DNA of 64,000 bases, from assembly GCF_003072505.1 (NCBI RefSeq), contig NZ_NTGB01000001.1, positions 632,820-696,819 of the forward strand, written 5' to 3'. The notes beneath the pieces are model-generated. The model saw only the letters and a program-made list of their open reading frames with translations, was not told the origin of the DNA and ran no database searches. Made by a program: the position numbers and the translations under genes. Shown here piece by piece: positions 27,540-35,747 of the stretch; position 1 is the first letter of the stretch, and every line of letters starts with the position of its first letter. This stretch comes from Polynucleobacter rarus (GTDB lineage: Bacteria; Pseudomonadota; Gammaproteobacteria; Burkholderiales; Burkholderiaceae).

Positions 27540-27626
27540 ATGAATACAAAATTTTTTGCATTATTATTATTAAACCTTCTGAAACTGGACCATTATTTTG
27601 GGGTTCGTGAGAATGCGCTTGGGTAA
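27540..27626 (+). CDS. leuL: leu operon leader peptide (28 aa, Leu-rich)
   Basis: This is a short ORF, MNTKFFALLLLNLLKLDHYF followed by GVRENALG and TAA. Seven of residues 8-16 are Leu, four of them consecutive TTA codons (27561-27572). The ORF lies directly upstream of overlapping antiterminator/terminator sequences and leuA. In attenuation, scarce charged Leu-tRNA stalls the ribosome on the Leu run (27561-27587). This leaves 27598-27610 free to pair with 27647-27659 and prevents the terminator. When leucine is plentiful the ribosome reaches the stop at 27624, covers the first strand and lets the terminator form. The promoter places +1 at the ATG, so the leader may be translated from a leaderless end; AGGTG at 27523 would matter only for a longer transcript. 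Confidence 0.85.
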   Translation: MNTKFFALLLLNLLKLDHYFGVRENALG

Positions 27627-27659
27627 TAAATAATCGCAACTAATCATCACCAACCCCAG
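27598..27659 (+). promoter_or_regulatory. Antiterminator pairing of the leu attenuator
   Basis: TGGGGTT (27599-27605) pairs with AACCCCA (27652-27658). After one C-C mismatch, GTGA (27607-27610) pairs with TCAC (27647-27650), and U27598-G59 adds a wobble pair. This uses the same 27652-27659 strand as the terminator, so the two structures exclude each other. A possible short pause hairpin is GGACC (27587-27591) with GGTTC (27602-27606). Confidence 0.8.
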
Positions 27660-27683
27660 CTAATAGCTGGGGTTTTTATTTTT
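27652..27683 (+). terminator. Intrinsic terminator (attenuator) ahead of leuA
   Basis: AACCCCAGC (27652-27660) and GCTGGGGTT (27666-27674) form a perfect 9-bp stem with loop TAATA, followed by TTTATTTTT. It lies between the leader peptide and leuA, so it must be conditional for leuA to be expressed from the leu promoter. It may also end transcripts from pssA. Confidence 0.9.
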
Positions 27684-27709
27684 GAGGTTGGACATTTGAG
27701 GAGCTTTTT

Positions 27710-29269
27710 ATGAATCAATCAGCAACAGAAAAATTAATTATTTTTGACACCACATTACGTGATGGTGAACAGTCTCCTGGTGCATCAATGACCAAAGAGG
27801 AAAAAGTGCGCATTGCTAGGCAACTTGAAAGGTTGAAAGTGGATGTCATTGAGGCAGGTTTTGCTGCCAGTTCTCCCGGAGATTTTGAGGCGATTAAAGC
27901 GGTTGCTGCAGCAGTAAAAGATTCCACTATTTGTTCTTTGGCCAGAGCAAACGATAAGGATATCTCTAAAGCCGCGGAGGCAATTGCTGCGGCAAATTCT
28001 AAGAGAATTCACGTTTTCCTAGCCACCAGTGAGTTACATATGAAGATGAAACTTCGTATGACGAGGGAGCAGGTACTCGAACAGGCAATACAGTCAATTC
28101 GATTTGCCCGCAACTTTACGGATGATATTGAGTTTTCTCCTGAAGACGGTTATCGATCTGATCCCGAGTTTTTATATCAAGTGCTTGAAGCAGTGATTAA
28201 AGAAGGGGCGACCACAATCAATGTGCCTGATACGGTTGGCTATGCAATTCCTGAACTTTATGGTCAATTCATTTTGGATTTACGTAACAAAATCCCCAAT
28301 TCAGATAAAGCTATTTGGTCGGTCCATTGTCATAATGATCTTGGCTTGGCGGTTGCTAACTCATTAGCTGGTGTGCATATTGGCGGGGCAAGACAGGTTG
28401 AGTGCACGATTAACGGTTTAGGTGAGAGAGCCGGAAATACTGCTTTGGAAGAAGTGGTAATGGCAATTAAGACACGGAAAGATTACTTTAACCTTTCGGT
28501 CGGGACTGATATTAGTCAAATTGTGGCTAGTTCAAAAATGGTCTCTCAAATCACTGGTTTTGTGGTTCAACCCAATAAAGCGGTTGTGGGAGCAAATGCG
28601 TTTGCACATGCCTCTGGTATTCATCAAGATGGCGTCTTGAAATCCCGAAATACTTATGAAATTATGCGTGCAGAGGATGTTGGTTGGAGTGCGAATAAGA
28701 TTGTTTTAGGAAAGCTTTCTGGTAGAAATGCTTTTAGACAGAGATTACAAGAGCTTGGCGTAAGCATGGAATCTGAGGCAGATTTAAACGAAGCTTTTGC
28801 AAAATTTAAGGCCTTAGCAGATCAAAAGGCAGAAATTTTTGATGAAGACATTATGTCGATTATTTCTTCTGCCCAGCAAAATGTAGATGAAGATTTTTAC
28901 CAATTCATCTCTTTGTCGCAAAAGTCAGAAACCGGGGAACAACCATTTGCAAAGATTGTCTTAAAACATGCTGGTTTAGAGCATATTTCAGAAGCGCATG
29001 GCAATGGACCCGTGGACGCCACCTTTAACGCGATTGAATTACAAGCAAAAAGTGGTACGGATTTATTGATTTATTCAGTAAATGCCATCACGACTGGTAC
29101 CCAGTCGCAAGGGGAGGTGACAGTTCGATTATCCAAAGGTGGTCGGGTTGTGAATGGAGTCGGCACGGATCCGGATATTGTGGCTGCTTCGGCAAAGGCT
29201 TATCTAGCCGCTTTAAATAGGTTGTATGATCCATCACAAGAAAAATTGAACGCTCAAATGTCATCTTGA
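27710..29269 (+). CDS. leuA: 2-isopropylmalate synthase
   Basis: This enzyme makes the first committed step to leucine, condensing acetyl-CoA with 2-oxoisovalerate. It has 519 residues. The HMGL-like barrel begins with [18 protein letters not shown] (metal-binding Asp). It also has the metal-binding [15 protein letters not shown] and [20 protein letters not shown]-terminal LeuA dimer domain (about 390-519) provides leucine feedback inhibition. A good AGGAG ribosome site stands 8 bases before the ATG. Expression is predicted to be controlled by the leader attenuator upstream. No leuB/C/D are in the window. Confidence 0.96.
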   Translation: MNQSATEKLIIFDTTLRDGEQSPGASMTKEEKVRIARQLERLKVDVIEAGFAASSPGDFEAIKAVAAAVKDSTICSLARANDKDISKAAEAIAAANSKRIHVFLATSELHMKMKLRMTREQVLEQAIQSIRFARNFTDDIEFSPEDGYRSDPEFLYQVLEAVIKEGATTINVPDTVGYAIPELYGQFILDLRNKIPNSDKAIWSVHCHNDLGLAVANSLAGVHIGGARQVECTINGLGERAGNTALEEVVMAIKTRKDYFNLSVGTDISQIVASSKMVSQITGFVVQPNKAVVGANAFAHASGIHQDGVLKSRNTYEIMRAEDVGWSANKIVLGKLSGRNAFRQRLQELGVSMESEADLNEAFAKFKALADQKAEIFDEDIMSIISSAQQNVDEDFYQFISLSQKSETGEQPFAKIVLKHAGLEHISEAHGNGPVDATFNAIELQAKSGTDLLIYSVNAITTGTQSQGEVTVRLSKGGRVVNGVGTDPDIVAASAKAYLAALNRLYDPSQEKLNAQMSS

Positions 29270-29289
29270 GATACCTTCAGAAGATTTTA

Positions 29290-29318
29290 GTGAAATAAAT
29301 CTTCAATCTTGATATAAT
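29290..29318 (+). promoter_or_regulatory. Candidate rpsO promoter (GTGAAA-17-TATAAT)
   Basis: A perfect TATAAT (29313-29318) has a poor -35 (GTGAAA, 29290-29295) at 17 bases. Its predicted start point, about 29325, falls on the first base of the leuA terminator hairpin, so the rpsO transcript would begin with that stem-loop. Confidence 0.35.
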
Positions 29319-29321
29319 AAG

Positions 29322-29351
29322 AGGCTAATCTGAAATAGGTTAGCTTTTTTT
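29322..29351 (+). terminator. Terminator after leuA
   Basis: GCTAATC (29324-29330) pairs with GGTTAGC (29338-29344) with one G-U pair, extendable by two outer pairs, around a 7-base loop. It is followed by a run of seven T. It lies 55 bases after the leuA stop. Confidence 0.75.
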
Positions 29352-29424
29352 AATCACGACACTTTATGCGGTTTACTCTCATTTTGATTGATAAGCTGCA
29401 GTGTTCGCAAGTTAGGAGTTACAA

Positions 29425-29694
29425 ATGTCTGTAAATACAGAAGCAAAAGCAAGTATTGTTAAAGAGCATGCACGTGCTGAAAATGATACGGGTAGTCCAG
29501 AAGTTCAAGTCGCTTTATTGACTGCTCGCATTAATGATTTAACTCCCCATTTCAAATCCAATGCTAAAGATCATCATAGCCGTCGTGGCTTGTTGAAGAT
29601 GGTTTCTCGCCGTCGCAGATTGTTGGATTATCTGAAAGGTAAAGATTTAAATCGTTATCGCACTTTGATTGAAAAATTAGGTTTACGTAAGTAA
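29425..29694 (+). CDS. rpsO: 30S ribosomal protein S15
   Basis: This is a primary 16S rRNA-binding protein of 89 residues, as usual for the family. [37 protein letters not shown] and [12 protein letters not shown] are canonical. Linkage rpsO-pnp is conserved in proteobacteria. An AGGAG site precedes the ATG. Confidence 0.98.
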   Translation: MSVNTEAKASIVKEHARAENDTGSPEVQVALLTARINDLTPHFKSNAKDHHSRRGLLKMVSRRRRLLDYLKGKDLNRYRTLIEKLGLRK

Positions 29695-29702
29695 ATCGCG
29701 AT

Positions 29703-29736
29703 ATGCCCGCAATAAAAAGCGGGCATTATTGTTTTG
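29703..29736 (+). terminator. Terminator/attenuator after rpsO
   Basis: ATGCCCGC (29703-29710) pairs perfectly with GCGGGCAT (29719-29726) around an A-rich 8-base loop and is followed by the T-rich TATTGTTTTG. It lies 8 bases after the rpsO stop. It may be partial, since pnp often receives rpsO read-through. Confidence 0.65.
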
Positions 29737-29786
29737 TTGGTAGTTAAATTGTAGTAATTGGGTGGTCTATAAGTTTGGAAATCATT

Positions 29787-29843
29787 GGGTATGTGTCATT
29801 CCATAGATTGTTTAAGTAAAACAATCTATGGAATGGCATGCCC
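29787..29843 (+). promoter_or_regulatory. Long stem-loop in the rpsO-pnp spacer, probable RNase III site
   Basis: CATTCCATAGATTGTTT (29797-29813) and its exact complement at 29819-29835 form a 17-bp perfect helix with a 5-base loop. Beyond a small bulge GGGTATG (29787-) pairs with CATGCCC (-29843), giving over 20 bp. In E. coli a long pnp leader stem is cut by RNase III and then PNPase represses its own mRNA. The place, length and double-stranded nature match that scheme, but the sequence is different and the role here is inference. A T-rich tract follows (CCCTTTTCTCATATTTTTT), so a termination role is also possible. Confidence 0.6.
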
Positions 29844-29885
29844 TTTTCTCATATTTTTTCTAAGCAATAGCTCTACTCTGGTGAT

Positions 29886-29934
29886 GTCGTAGCACTTTTA
29901 CTACGGCGGTAGTTGTATGGTGTTCATACAACTA
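29886..29934 (+). promoter_or_regulatory. Two further hairpins in the pnp 5' leader
   Basis: GTCGTAG (29886-29892) pairs with CTACGGC (29901-29907). Directly after it TAGTTGTATG (29910-29919) pairs perfectly with CATACAACTA (29925-29934) over 10 bp around GTGTT. The second ends 7 bases before the GGAG ribosome site of pnp. They may be part of the autoregulatory leader. Confidence 0.5.
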
Positions 29935-29953
29935 TATTTATTGGAGAAAAATA

Positions 29954-32134
29954 ATGAGTATGTTTAATAAGGTTACAAAAACTTTCCAATGGGGAAAGCA
30001 CACAGTTCGCATGGAAACTGGTGAGATTGCACGTCAATCAGGTGGAGCAGTTTTAGTTGATATGGATGAAACAGTTATTTTAGCTACCGTTGTTGGTGCT
30101 AAAAAAGCAAAACCTGGACAAGATTTCTTCCCGTTAACAGTTGATTATGTTGAAAAAACATATGCTGCTGGAAAAATCCCTGGTGGTTTTTTCCGCCGTG
30201 AAGGTCGTCCATCTGAAGGTGAAACATTAATTTCTCGCCTCATCGATCGTCCAATTCGCCCACTTTTCCCTGAAGACTTCTACAATGAAGTTCAGATCGT
30301 GATTCATGTCATGTCGATCAATCCTGAAGTGCCATCTGATATCGTTGCCTTACTTGGTGCATCTGCCGCATTAGCCGTTTCAGGTATTCCTTTTAATGGT
30401 CCACTTGGTGCAGCCCGGGTAGGTTATAAAGATGGTGAATACTTACTAAACCCAACTCGTACAGAACAGTTGGATAGTCAGCTTGATTTAATTGTTGCTG
30501 GCACTCAGACTGCTGTTCTCATGGTCGAGTCAGAGGCGCATGAGCTATCTGAAGCCATCATGTTGGGTGGTGTAGTGTATGGTCATGACCAAGCTCAAAT
30601 TGCAATTAATGCAATTCAGGATTTGGTAAAAGATGCTGGTAAACCTGAATGGGATTGGACTCCTGCAGCAAAAAATGAGGAGTTAATTGCACGTGTTAAC
30701 ACGATTGCTGAGCAAGCAATGAGAGATGCCTATCAGATTCGTCAAAAACAAGCTCGTTCTACAAAATTAAAAGAAGTGACCTCTTCTGTTATGACTCAAC
30801 TTGCTCAGGACGGTGAAGTTGATGAGGTAGCAGTCGGTAATATCTTATTTGCACTTGAATCTAAAATCGTTCGTAGTCAAGTTTTAAGTGGCGAGCCACG
30901 GATTGATGGACGTGATACAAGAACTGTTCGTCCAATTGAAATTAGAACAGGTGTTTTACCTCGTACCCATGGTTCAGCACTCTTTACGCGTGGTGAAACT
31001 CAGGCATTAGTAGTGGCTACTTTAGGTACTGCTAAAGATGAACAAATTATTGATGCGTTGGATGGTGAATACCGTGATCGTTTCATGTTCCATTACAACA
31101 TGCCTCCTTTTGCAACAGGTGAAACCGGCCGTGTTGGTAGTCCAAAGCGCCGTGAAATTGGTCACGGTCGTTTAGCTAAGCGCGCCTTGATCCCTGTATT
31201 ACCGAAGAGTGATGAGTTTGCATATAGTATTCGTTTGGTTTCTGAAATTACTGAATCAAATGGTTCATCATCAATGGCTTCTGTTTGCGGTGGCTGTTTA
31301 GCATTAATGGATGCTGGTGTTCCTGTGAAGGCGCATGTTGCTGGCGTTGCAATGGGCTTGATTTTAGATGGTAATCGTTTTGCAGTGTTAACAGACATCT
31401 TAGGTGATGAGGATCACTTAGGTGATATGGACTTTAAAGTAGCTGGTACTGCAAATGGAGTAACTGCACTCCAGATGGATATTAAAGTGCAGGGTATCAC
31501 TAAAGAAATTATGCAAGTTGCACTTGAGCAAGCTAAAGAAGGCAGACTGCATATTTTGTCAAAGATGCAAGAGTCAATGGCAGCAATCAGAACAGAACTG
31601 TCTGAGCACGCTCCACGTATGGTAACTATCAAAATCCATCCAGATAAAATTCGTGAAGTGATTGGTAAAGGCGGCGCAACGATTCAGGGAATTACTAAAG
31701 ATACTGGCTGTTCAATCGATATTAAAGATGATGGAACTGTTACTATCGCTTCTACAAGTGCCTCAGGTATGGAAGAAGCAAAGCGCATGATTGAAGGTAT
31801 TACTGCTGAAGCTGAAGTTGGTAAGATTTACGAAGGCCCAGTCGTTAAAATTCTTGAGTTTGGCGCTTTAGTTAACATTCTGCCAGGTAAAGATGGATTA
31901 CTTCATATCTCTGAAATTGCTCATGAAAGAGTAAAAGAAGTAAAAGATTTCTTGCAAGAAGGCCAGATTGTTAAAGTCAAGTTACTTGCTGCAGACGAAA
32001 GAGGCCGTTTGAAATTGTCGATGAAGGCGCTAAGCCCAGAAGAAGGTGGTCCAGTACCTCCAGTTTCTCAGCAAGCCCCTAAAGTAGACATTACTCCTGA
32101 AGAAGTGCCAACTACACCAAGTTCGGAACAGTAA
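29954..32134 (+). CDS. pnp: Polyribonucleotide nucleotidyltransferase (PNPase)
   Basis: This is a phosphorolytic 3'-5' exoribonuclease and degradosome component of 726 residues. There are two RNase PH domains (first with [20 protein letters not shown]; second from about residue 315 with [14 protein letters not shown] and the catalytic [16 protein letters not shown]). A KH domain (about 555-615, [15 protein letters not shown]) and an S1 domain (about 625-690, [20 protein letters not shown]) follow, with a Pro/Glu-rich tail. GGAG precedes the ATG. The leader carries three hairpins likely to control its own expression. Confidence 0.98.
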   Translation: MSMFNKVTKTFQWGKHTVRMETGEIARQSGGAVLVDMDETVILATVVGAKKAKPGQDFFPLTVDYVEKTYAAGKIPGGFFRREGRPSEGETLISRLIDRPIRPLFPEDFYNEVQIVIHVMSINPEVPSDIVALLGASAALAVSGIPFNGPLGAARVGYKDGEYLLNPTRTEQLDSQLDLIVAGTQTAVLMVESEAHELSEAIMLGGVVYGHDQAQIAINAIQDLVKDAGKPEWDWTPAAKNEELIARVNTIAEQAMRDAYQIRQKQARSTKLKEVTSSVMTQLAQDGEVDEVAVGNILFALESKIVRSQVLSGEPRIDGRDTRTVRPIEIRTGVLPRTHGSALFTRGETQALVVATLGTAKDEQIIDALDGEYRDRFMFHYNMPPFATGETGRVGSPKRREIGHGRLAKRALIPVLPKSDEFAYSIRLVSEITESNGSSSMASVCGGCLALMDAGVPVKAHVAGVAMGLILDGNRFAVLTDILGDEDHLGDMDFKVAGTANGVTALQMDIKVQGITKEIMQVALEQAKEGRLHILSKMQESMAAIRTELSEHAPRMVTIKIHPDKIREVIGKGGATIQGITKDTGCSIDIKDDGTVTIASTSASGMEEAKRMIEGITAEAEVGKIYEGPVVKILEFGALVNILPGKDGLLHISEIAHERVKEVKDFLQEGQIVKVKLLAADERGRLKLSMKALSPEEGGPVPPVSQQAPKVDITPEEVPTTPSSEQ

Positions 32135-32146
32135 TCAGGGTCTCGA

Positions 32147-32911
32147 ATGCGTAAGAAGTTAATTGTTGCGAATTGGAAATTAAATGGTAATTGGGCATTT
32201 AATGAAGTGATGATGTCTGAACTTTCTTTAGGATTAAAGGAAGTTCAATGGCATGATCTTGAAATCATTCTTTGCCCACCTGCCGTTTATTTACAACAAC
32301 TGAATGGCTTAATGACGGATGTACCTATTCTGTTAGGTGGACAGGATGTTTCTGAACAATTCTTTGGTGCCTATACCGGTGAGACTTCTGGTCAAATGCT
32401 CAAAGAATTTGGCTGTCGTTACACACTAGTTGGCCATTCTGAAAGAAGAGTTCGACATCAAGAACAGAACGAGTTAGTCGCTTTAAAAGCAAAGACAGCT
32501 CTTGCTTGTGGATTGATACCCATTATTTGCGTTGGTGAAACACTCGAGGAGCGAGATTCTGGCAAGATGAATGCGGTGATTCAACAACAGATTCAGAGTG
32601 TGATCGATTGTTTAAAAGATGACATTAGTGAGGTAGTGTTTGCTTACGAGCCCATTTGGGCAATTGGAACAGGTATTACTGCAACGGTGGATCAAGCTCA
32701 AGAAGCGCATGCATTTATTCGTGGGGTTTTACAGCAATATAGCGAGTTATGTGGGCAAAAAGTATCAATACTTTACGGTGGAAGTGTAAAAGCTGATAAC
32801 GCTCAAGTTCTTTTGGGGACGCCCGATATTGATGGATTATTAGTTGGAGGTTCCTCGTTGATGTCCTCCGAGTTTTTGGCAATTTGTTTATCTAGTTTAA
32901 ATAGTAAATAG
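32147..32911 (+). CDS. tpiA: Triosephosphate isomerase
   Basis: This TIM-barrel enzyme of 254 residues interconverts dihydroxyacetone phosphate and glyceraldehyde 3-phosphate. Catalytic residues are all visible: Lys in ANWKLNGN, His in LVGHSERR and Glu in FAYEPIWAIGTG. The phosphate-binding LYGGSVKADN and GLLVGGSSL are also present. It lies 12 bases after pnp and is followed by secG, the usual betaproteobacterial order. Confidence 0.97.
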   Translation: MRKKLIVANWKLNGNWAFNEVMMSELSLGLKEVQWHDLEIILCPPAVYLQQLNGLMTDVPILLGGQDVSEQFFGAYTGETSGQMLKEFGCRYTLVGHSERRVRHQEQNELVALKAKTALACGLIPIICVGETLEERDSGKMNAVIQQQIQSVIDCLKDDISEVVFAYEPIWAIGTGITATVDQAQEAHAFIRGVLQQYSELCGQKVSILYGGSVKADNAQVLLGTPDIDGLLVGGSSLMSSEFLAICLSSLNSK

Positions 32912-32925
32912 GAAAGTAGGGATAT

Positions 32926-33300
32926 ATGGAGTGGATGAAATCAATTTTAATGGTTGTGCAAATTATTGCTGCAATTGGTGTAATTGGACTAGTATTAATT
33001 CAGCAGGGTAAGGGCGCAGATATGGGTGCTGCCTTTGGTTCTGGCGCCTCTGGTAGTATTTTTGGAGCATCTGGCTCATCTAATTTTTTATCAAGAACAA
33101 CTGGCATCCTTGCAGCAGCATTTTTTATTACAACATTAATGATCAGTTATATTGGTAATACCCAACCTAAAGATGCTGGTGTCTTATCCAAGCCTGGTAT
33201 TGTTTTACCAGCGGATAAAGCAGAAGATAAGTCTGGTGATGCGAAGTCAGCAGATGTTCCAGTTGAAGCGGATAAAAACGCTTCATCGGTTCCAAAATAA
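32926..33300 (+). CDS. secG: Preprotein translocase subunit SecG
   Basis: This is a two-helix membrane subunit of SecYEG (124 residues). Helix 1 is ILMVVQIIAAIGVIGLVLIQ. The conserved cytoplasmic loop is QGKGADMGAAFGSGASGSIFG, and helix 2 lies around residues 62-78. A charged Lys/Asp/Ala tail of some 45 residues is typical of Burkholderiales. A GGAAAG site precedes the ATG. Confidence 0.95.
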   Translation: MEWMKSILMVVQIIAAIGVIGLVLIQQGKGADMGAAFGSGASGSIFGASGSSNFLSRTTGILAAAFFITTLMISYIGNTQPKDAGVLSKPGIVLPADKAEDKSGDAKSADVPVEADKNASSVPK

Positions 33301-33317
33301 AAATTTTTAAGATAACT

Positions 33318-33346
33318 TTGCTTTGCACAAAAGAAAAAGTTAAAAT
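33318..33346 (+). promoter_or_regulatory. Possible tRNA-Leu promoter
   Basis: TTGCTT (33318-33323), a 17-base spacer and TAAAAT (33341-33346) lie 25 bases before the tRNA. The -10 is good and the -35 weak. The tRNA could also be cut from the secG transcript. Confidence 0.35.
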
Positions 33347-33371
33347 AACGGATTAAATTTGTTACAAACAA

Positions 33372-33457
33372 GCCGTCGTGGTGGAATTGGTAGACACGCT
33401 ATCTTGAGGGGGTAGTGGCTTACGGCTGTGCGAGTTCGAGTCTCGCCGACGGCACCA
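33372..33457 (+). tRNA. tRNA-Leu(GAG)
   Basis: The gene has 86 bases including an encoded CCA. The acceptor stem GCCGTCG (33372-33378) pairs with CGACGGC (33447-33453), with discriminator A and CCA at 33455-33457. D-arm GGTGGAATTGGTAGACACGC is typical of tRNA-Leu. The anticodon stem CTATC/GGTAG holds the loop TTGAGGG, anticodon GAG. A long variable arm (class II, GTGGCTTACGGCTGT) is present. The T-arm has GTTCGAGTC. It reads CUC and CUU codons. Position between secG and nuoA is usual in this group. Confidence 0.96.
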
Positions 33458-33459
33458 TC

Positions 33460-33490
33460 AAAGAGTTCATTTTATGAACTCTTTTTTTTT
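33460..33490 (+). terminator. Strong intrinsic terminator after tRNA-Leu
   Basis: AAAGAGTTCAT (33460-33470) and ATGAACTCTTT (33474-33484) form an 11-bp perfect stem with a TTT loop, followed by T to 33490. It starts 3 bases after the tRNA. It also faces the 3' end of the convergent gene at 33504. Confidence 0.88.
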
Positions 33491-33503
33491 GTAAATGAAA
33501 GCC

Positions 33504-34100
33504 TCAGTTCAATTTCGGGTTACTGGAGGAGACTAGCGCTTTCATTTGGTCTGAATATGTGATCTTAATGGTATCTCCGACGTTTAGCTTACGAAGAAAG
33601 CTTGCCTTGTTTACTTGTATTTTTTCTTCCTCACCATTCGTGTTTTTGATGACAACATAGTGTTCTTCAGTATTCTTAGAAATGATCTGTGACTCAATTG
33701 CAATTTTGCGAGTCATGGTTTTTTCTGGCTTGGCAGACTCTAAATTAGATGATTGCGAAGTATCCAAGGTTTTGGTAAGGACGGCACTAGTTTTAGATAA
33801 CTTTTCAATCGTTACAAAAATTTCAAGACTGACTTTTACTTGGTCACCAATCTGAACTTGCTGAAAGTTCTTCATCTCGGGTGGCGCTTTGTATACAGTT
33901 TGCCCATCAGAGCTAGTTAAGGTTAATTCTCTATTATTATTATTGATTTTGGATACCGTACCTTCATAAATTGAGAACTCTCCTTGTGTGAGAACTATGC
34001 CTTTTCCTAAAAGGGTTTTGTTAGCAGCGTAAGAGTGGTTATTTGCTACTAACGCAATGGTCAAAAGCAGGATAAGAGATTTAATTAGGCGATTTTGCAT
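33504..34100 (-). CDS. Unknown exported protein with two tandem beta-rich modules
   Basis: I do not recognise this 198-residue protein. It has a clear Sec signal peptide (RLIKSLILLLTIALVANNHSYA, cleaved before ANKTL). Two similar modules follow. Module 1 is about residues 47-103 (GTVSKINNNNRELTLTSSDG ... VQIGDQVKVSLEIFVTIEKL). Module 2 is about residues 140-195 (SQIISKNTEEHYVVIKNTNG ... LNVGDTIKITYSDQMKALV). Each looks like a small beta-barrel (SH3/OB-like), joined by a Ser/Thr-rich linker. There is no lipobox, so it is a periplasmic soluble protein. It is a single-gene unit inserted between tRNA-Leu and the nuo operon. Function is unknown. Confidence 0.75.
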   Translation of the reverse strand: MQNRLIKSLILLLTIALVANNHSYAANKTLLGKGIVLTQGEFSIYEGTVSKINNNNRELTLTSSDGQTVYKAPPEMKNFQQVQIGDQVKVSLEIFVTIEKLSKTSAVLTKTLDTSQSSNLESAKPEKTMTRKIAIESQIISKNTEEHYVVIKNTNGEEEKIQVNKASFLRKLNVGDTIKITYSDQMKALVSSSNPKLN

Positions 34101-34282
34101 AAATTTTTTAATTTTAAATTTTCAATAGTTAAGAAATATCAATCTATTATGCTTGGTTTAAGTGATGGCATGTAATCTCAGGTTACTTTTAGTGCTTATT
34201 TTTTATGCTGTCATCAAAGTTGTTCTACAATTACATCATTATAAAAAACAATCTCGTTGTTATTTATTTACGAGGAATGAAT

Positions 34283-34642
34283 GTGAACACAGCAAGCTAC
34301 TTACCTGTCCTATTATTTATCTTAGTTGGCGTTGGTGTCGGTGTCGTACCCATGTTTTTGGGAAAAATTTTAGGACCTTCGAAACCTGAACCTGAAAAAT
34401 TATCACCCTACGAGTGTGGGTTTGATGCTTTTGAAGACGCTCGAATGAAATTTGATGTTCGATATTATCTAGTAGCAATTCTCTTTATTCTATTTGACCT
34501 TGAAACTGCATTTTTATTTCCTTGGGGAGTTGCTCTTAAGGAAATCGGTTGGGCTGGATACGCATCAATGATCGTATTTCTCCTGGAGTTTATTGTCGGT
34601 TTTGTCTACATTTGGAAAAAGGGTGCACTTGACTGGGAATAG
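34283..34642 (+). CDS. nuoA: NADH-quinone oxidoreductase subunit A
   Basis: This is the first gene of the complex I operon, a three-helix membrane subunit with the conserved [20 protein letters not shown] loop and [12 protein letters not shown] chose GTG 34283, giving [11 protein letters not shown]... and 119 residues, the usual length, with GAGGA 7 bases upstream. ATG 34277 would sit almost on top of that site, and longer frames starting at 34205 add an unlikely N-terminus. Confidence 0.93.
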   Translation: MNTASYLPVLLFILVGVGVGVVPMFLGKILGPSKPEPEKLSPYECGFDAFEDARMKFDVRYYLVAILFILFDLETAFLFPWGVALKEIGWAGYASMIVFLLEFIVGFVYIWKKGALDWE

Positions 34643-34660
34643 GTCAAGGTACTAAAACTT

Positions 34661-35143
34661 ATGGCACTAGAAGGATTATTAAAAGAAGGTTTTGTCACTA
34701 CCTCTGCTGACAAACTCATTAATTGGACACGAACTGGCTCTTTATGGCCTATGACCTTTGGGCTAGCTTGTTGTGCGGTCGAAATGATGCACGCAGGTGC
34801 AGCTCGTTATGATTTAGATCGTTTTGGGGTGGTTTTCAGACCCTCCCCACGGCAGTCTGATCTGATGATTGTAGCTGGTACATTATGTAACAAAATGGCC
34901 CCAGCACTTCGCAAAGTTTATGATCAAATGCCTGAACCCAAATGGGTTCTATCGATGGGCTCCTGTGCCAACGGCGGTGGGTATTACCATTATTCTTATT
35001 CAGTGGTCAGAGGTTGTGATCGTATCGTACCAGTTGATATTTATGTGCCTGGATGTCCGCCAACAGCTGAAGCATTGATGTACGGAATTATTCAGTTACA
35101 AGCAAAAATTAGACGTACTTCAACTATTGCTAGAAAAGCTTGA
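34661..35143 (+). CDS. nuoB: NADH-quinone oxidoreductase subunit B
   Basis: This is the hydrophilic subunit holding cluster N2, the last iron-sulfur centre before quinone. The four cysteine ligands are seen in [25 protein letters not shown] and [11 protein letters not shown]. It has 160 residues, standard for betaproteobacteria. Confidence 0.97.
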   Translation: MALEGLLKEGFVTTSADKLINWTRTGSLWPMTFGLACCAVEMMHAGAARYDLDRFGVVFRPSPRQSDLMIVAGTLCNKMAPALRKVYDQMPEPKWVLSMGSCANGGGYYHYSYSVVRGCDRIVPVDIYVPGCPPTAEALMYGIIQLQAKIRRTSTIARKA

Positions 35144-35147
35144 GTCA

Positions 35148-35747
35148 ATGTCTATGAATGAAAATTTAAATTTATTAAACCAGCTCGTTATGCAACACTT
35201 GGGAGCTGATGTGGTGACTGAGATCAGCTTGAACGAACTGACAGTTACAGTTCCATCTGAACAGTATTTTGCGAGTGCTCAAAAGCTCAAAGAAATACCT
35301 ACACTGGGATTTGAACAACTGATTGATTTATGTGGTGTGGATTACCAAGATTACGCAGATGGTGCATGGACAGGCTTGCGTTTCGCGGTTGTTTCTCACT
35401 TGTTATCGGTTTCGAATAACTGGCGATTGAGATTGTGTACTTTTGTACCTAATGAAGATTTTCCTCTCATTCCGAGCATTACCCCTATTTGGAATTCGGC
35501 GAATTGGTATGAGCGTGAAGCTTTTGACTTTTTTGGAATCATTTTTGAAGGTCATGATGATTTGCGTAGAATTTTGACGGATTATGGTTTTATTGGCCAT
35601 CCTTTTAGAAAAGACTTTCCAGTTTCTGGTCAGGTTGAGATGCGATATGACGCAGAACAAAAAAGGGTCATTTACCAGCCTGTCACGATCGAGCCTAGAG
35701 AGTTGACTCCTCGGGTTATTCGAGAAGAAAGTTATGGGGTGAAATAA
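35148..35747 (+). CDS. nuoC: NADH-quinone oxidoreductase subunit C
   Basis: This is the 30-kDa-type connecting subunit with the signature [20 protein letters not shown] and GHPFRKDFP. It is a separate gene, not fused to nuoD. ATG 35148 (or 35154) lies just after the nuoB stop; a start at 35127 would overlap nuoB and is less likely. Its stop directly abuts the nuoD ATG. Confidence 0.95.
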   Translation: MSMNENLNLLNQLVMQHLGADVVTEISLNELTVTVPSEQYFASAQKLKEIPTLGFEQLIDLCGVDYQDYADGAWTGLRFAVVSHLLSVSNNWRLRLCTFVPNEDFPLIPSITPIWNSANWYEREAFDFFGIIFEGHDDLRRILTDYGFIGHPFRKDFPVSGQVEMRYDAEQKRVIYQPVTIEPRELTPRVIREESYGVK

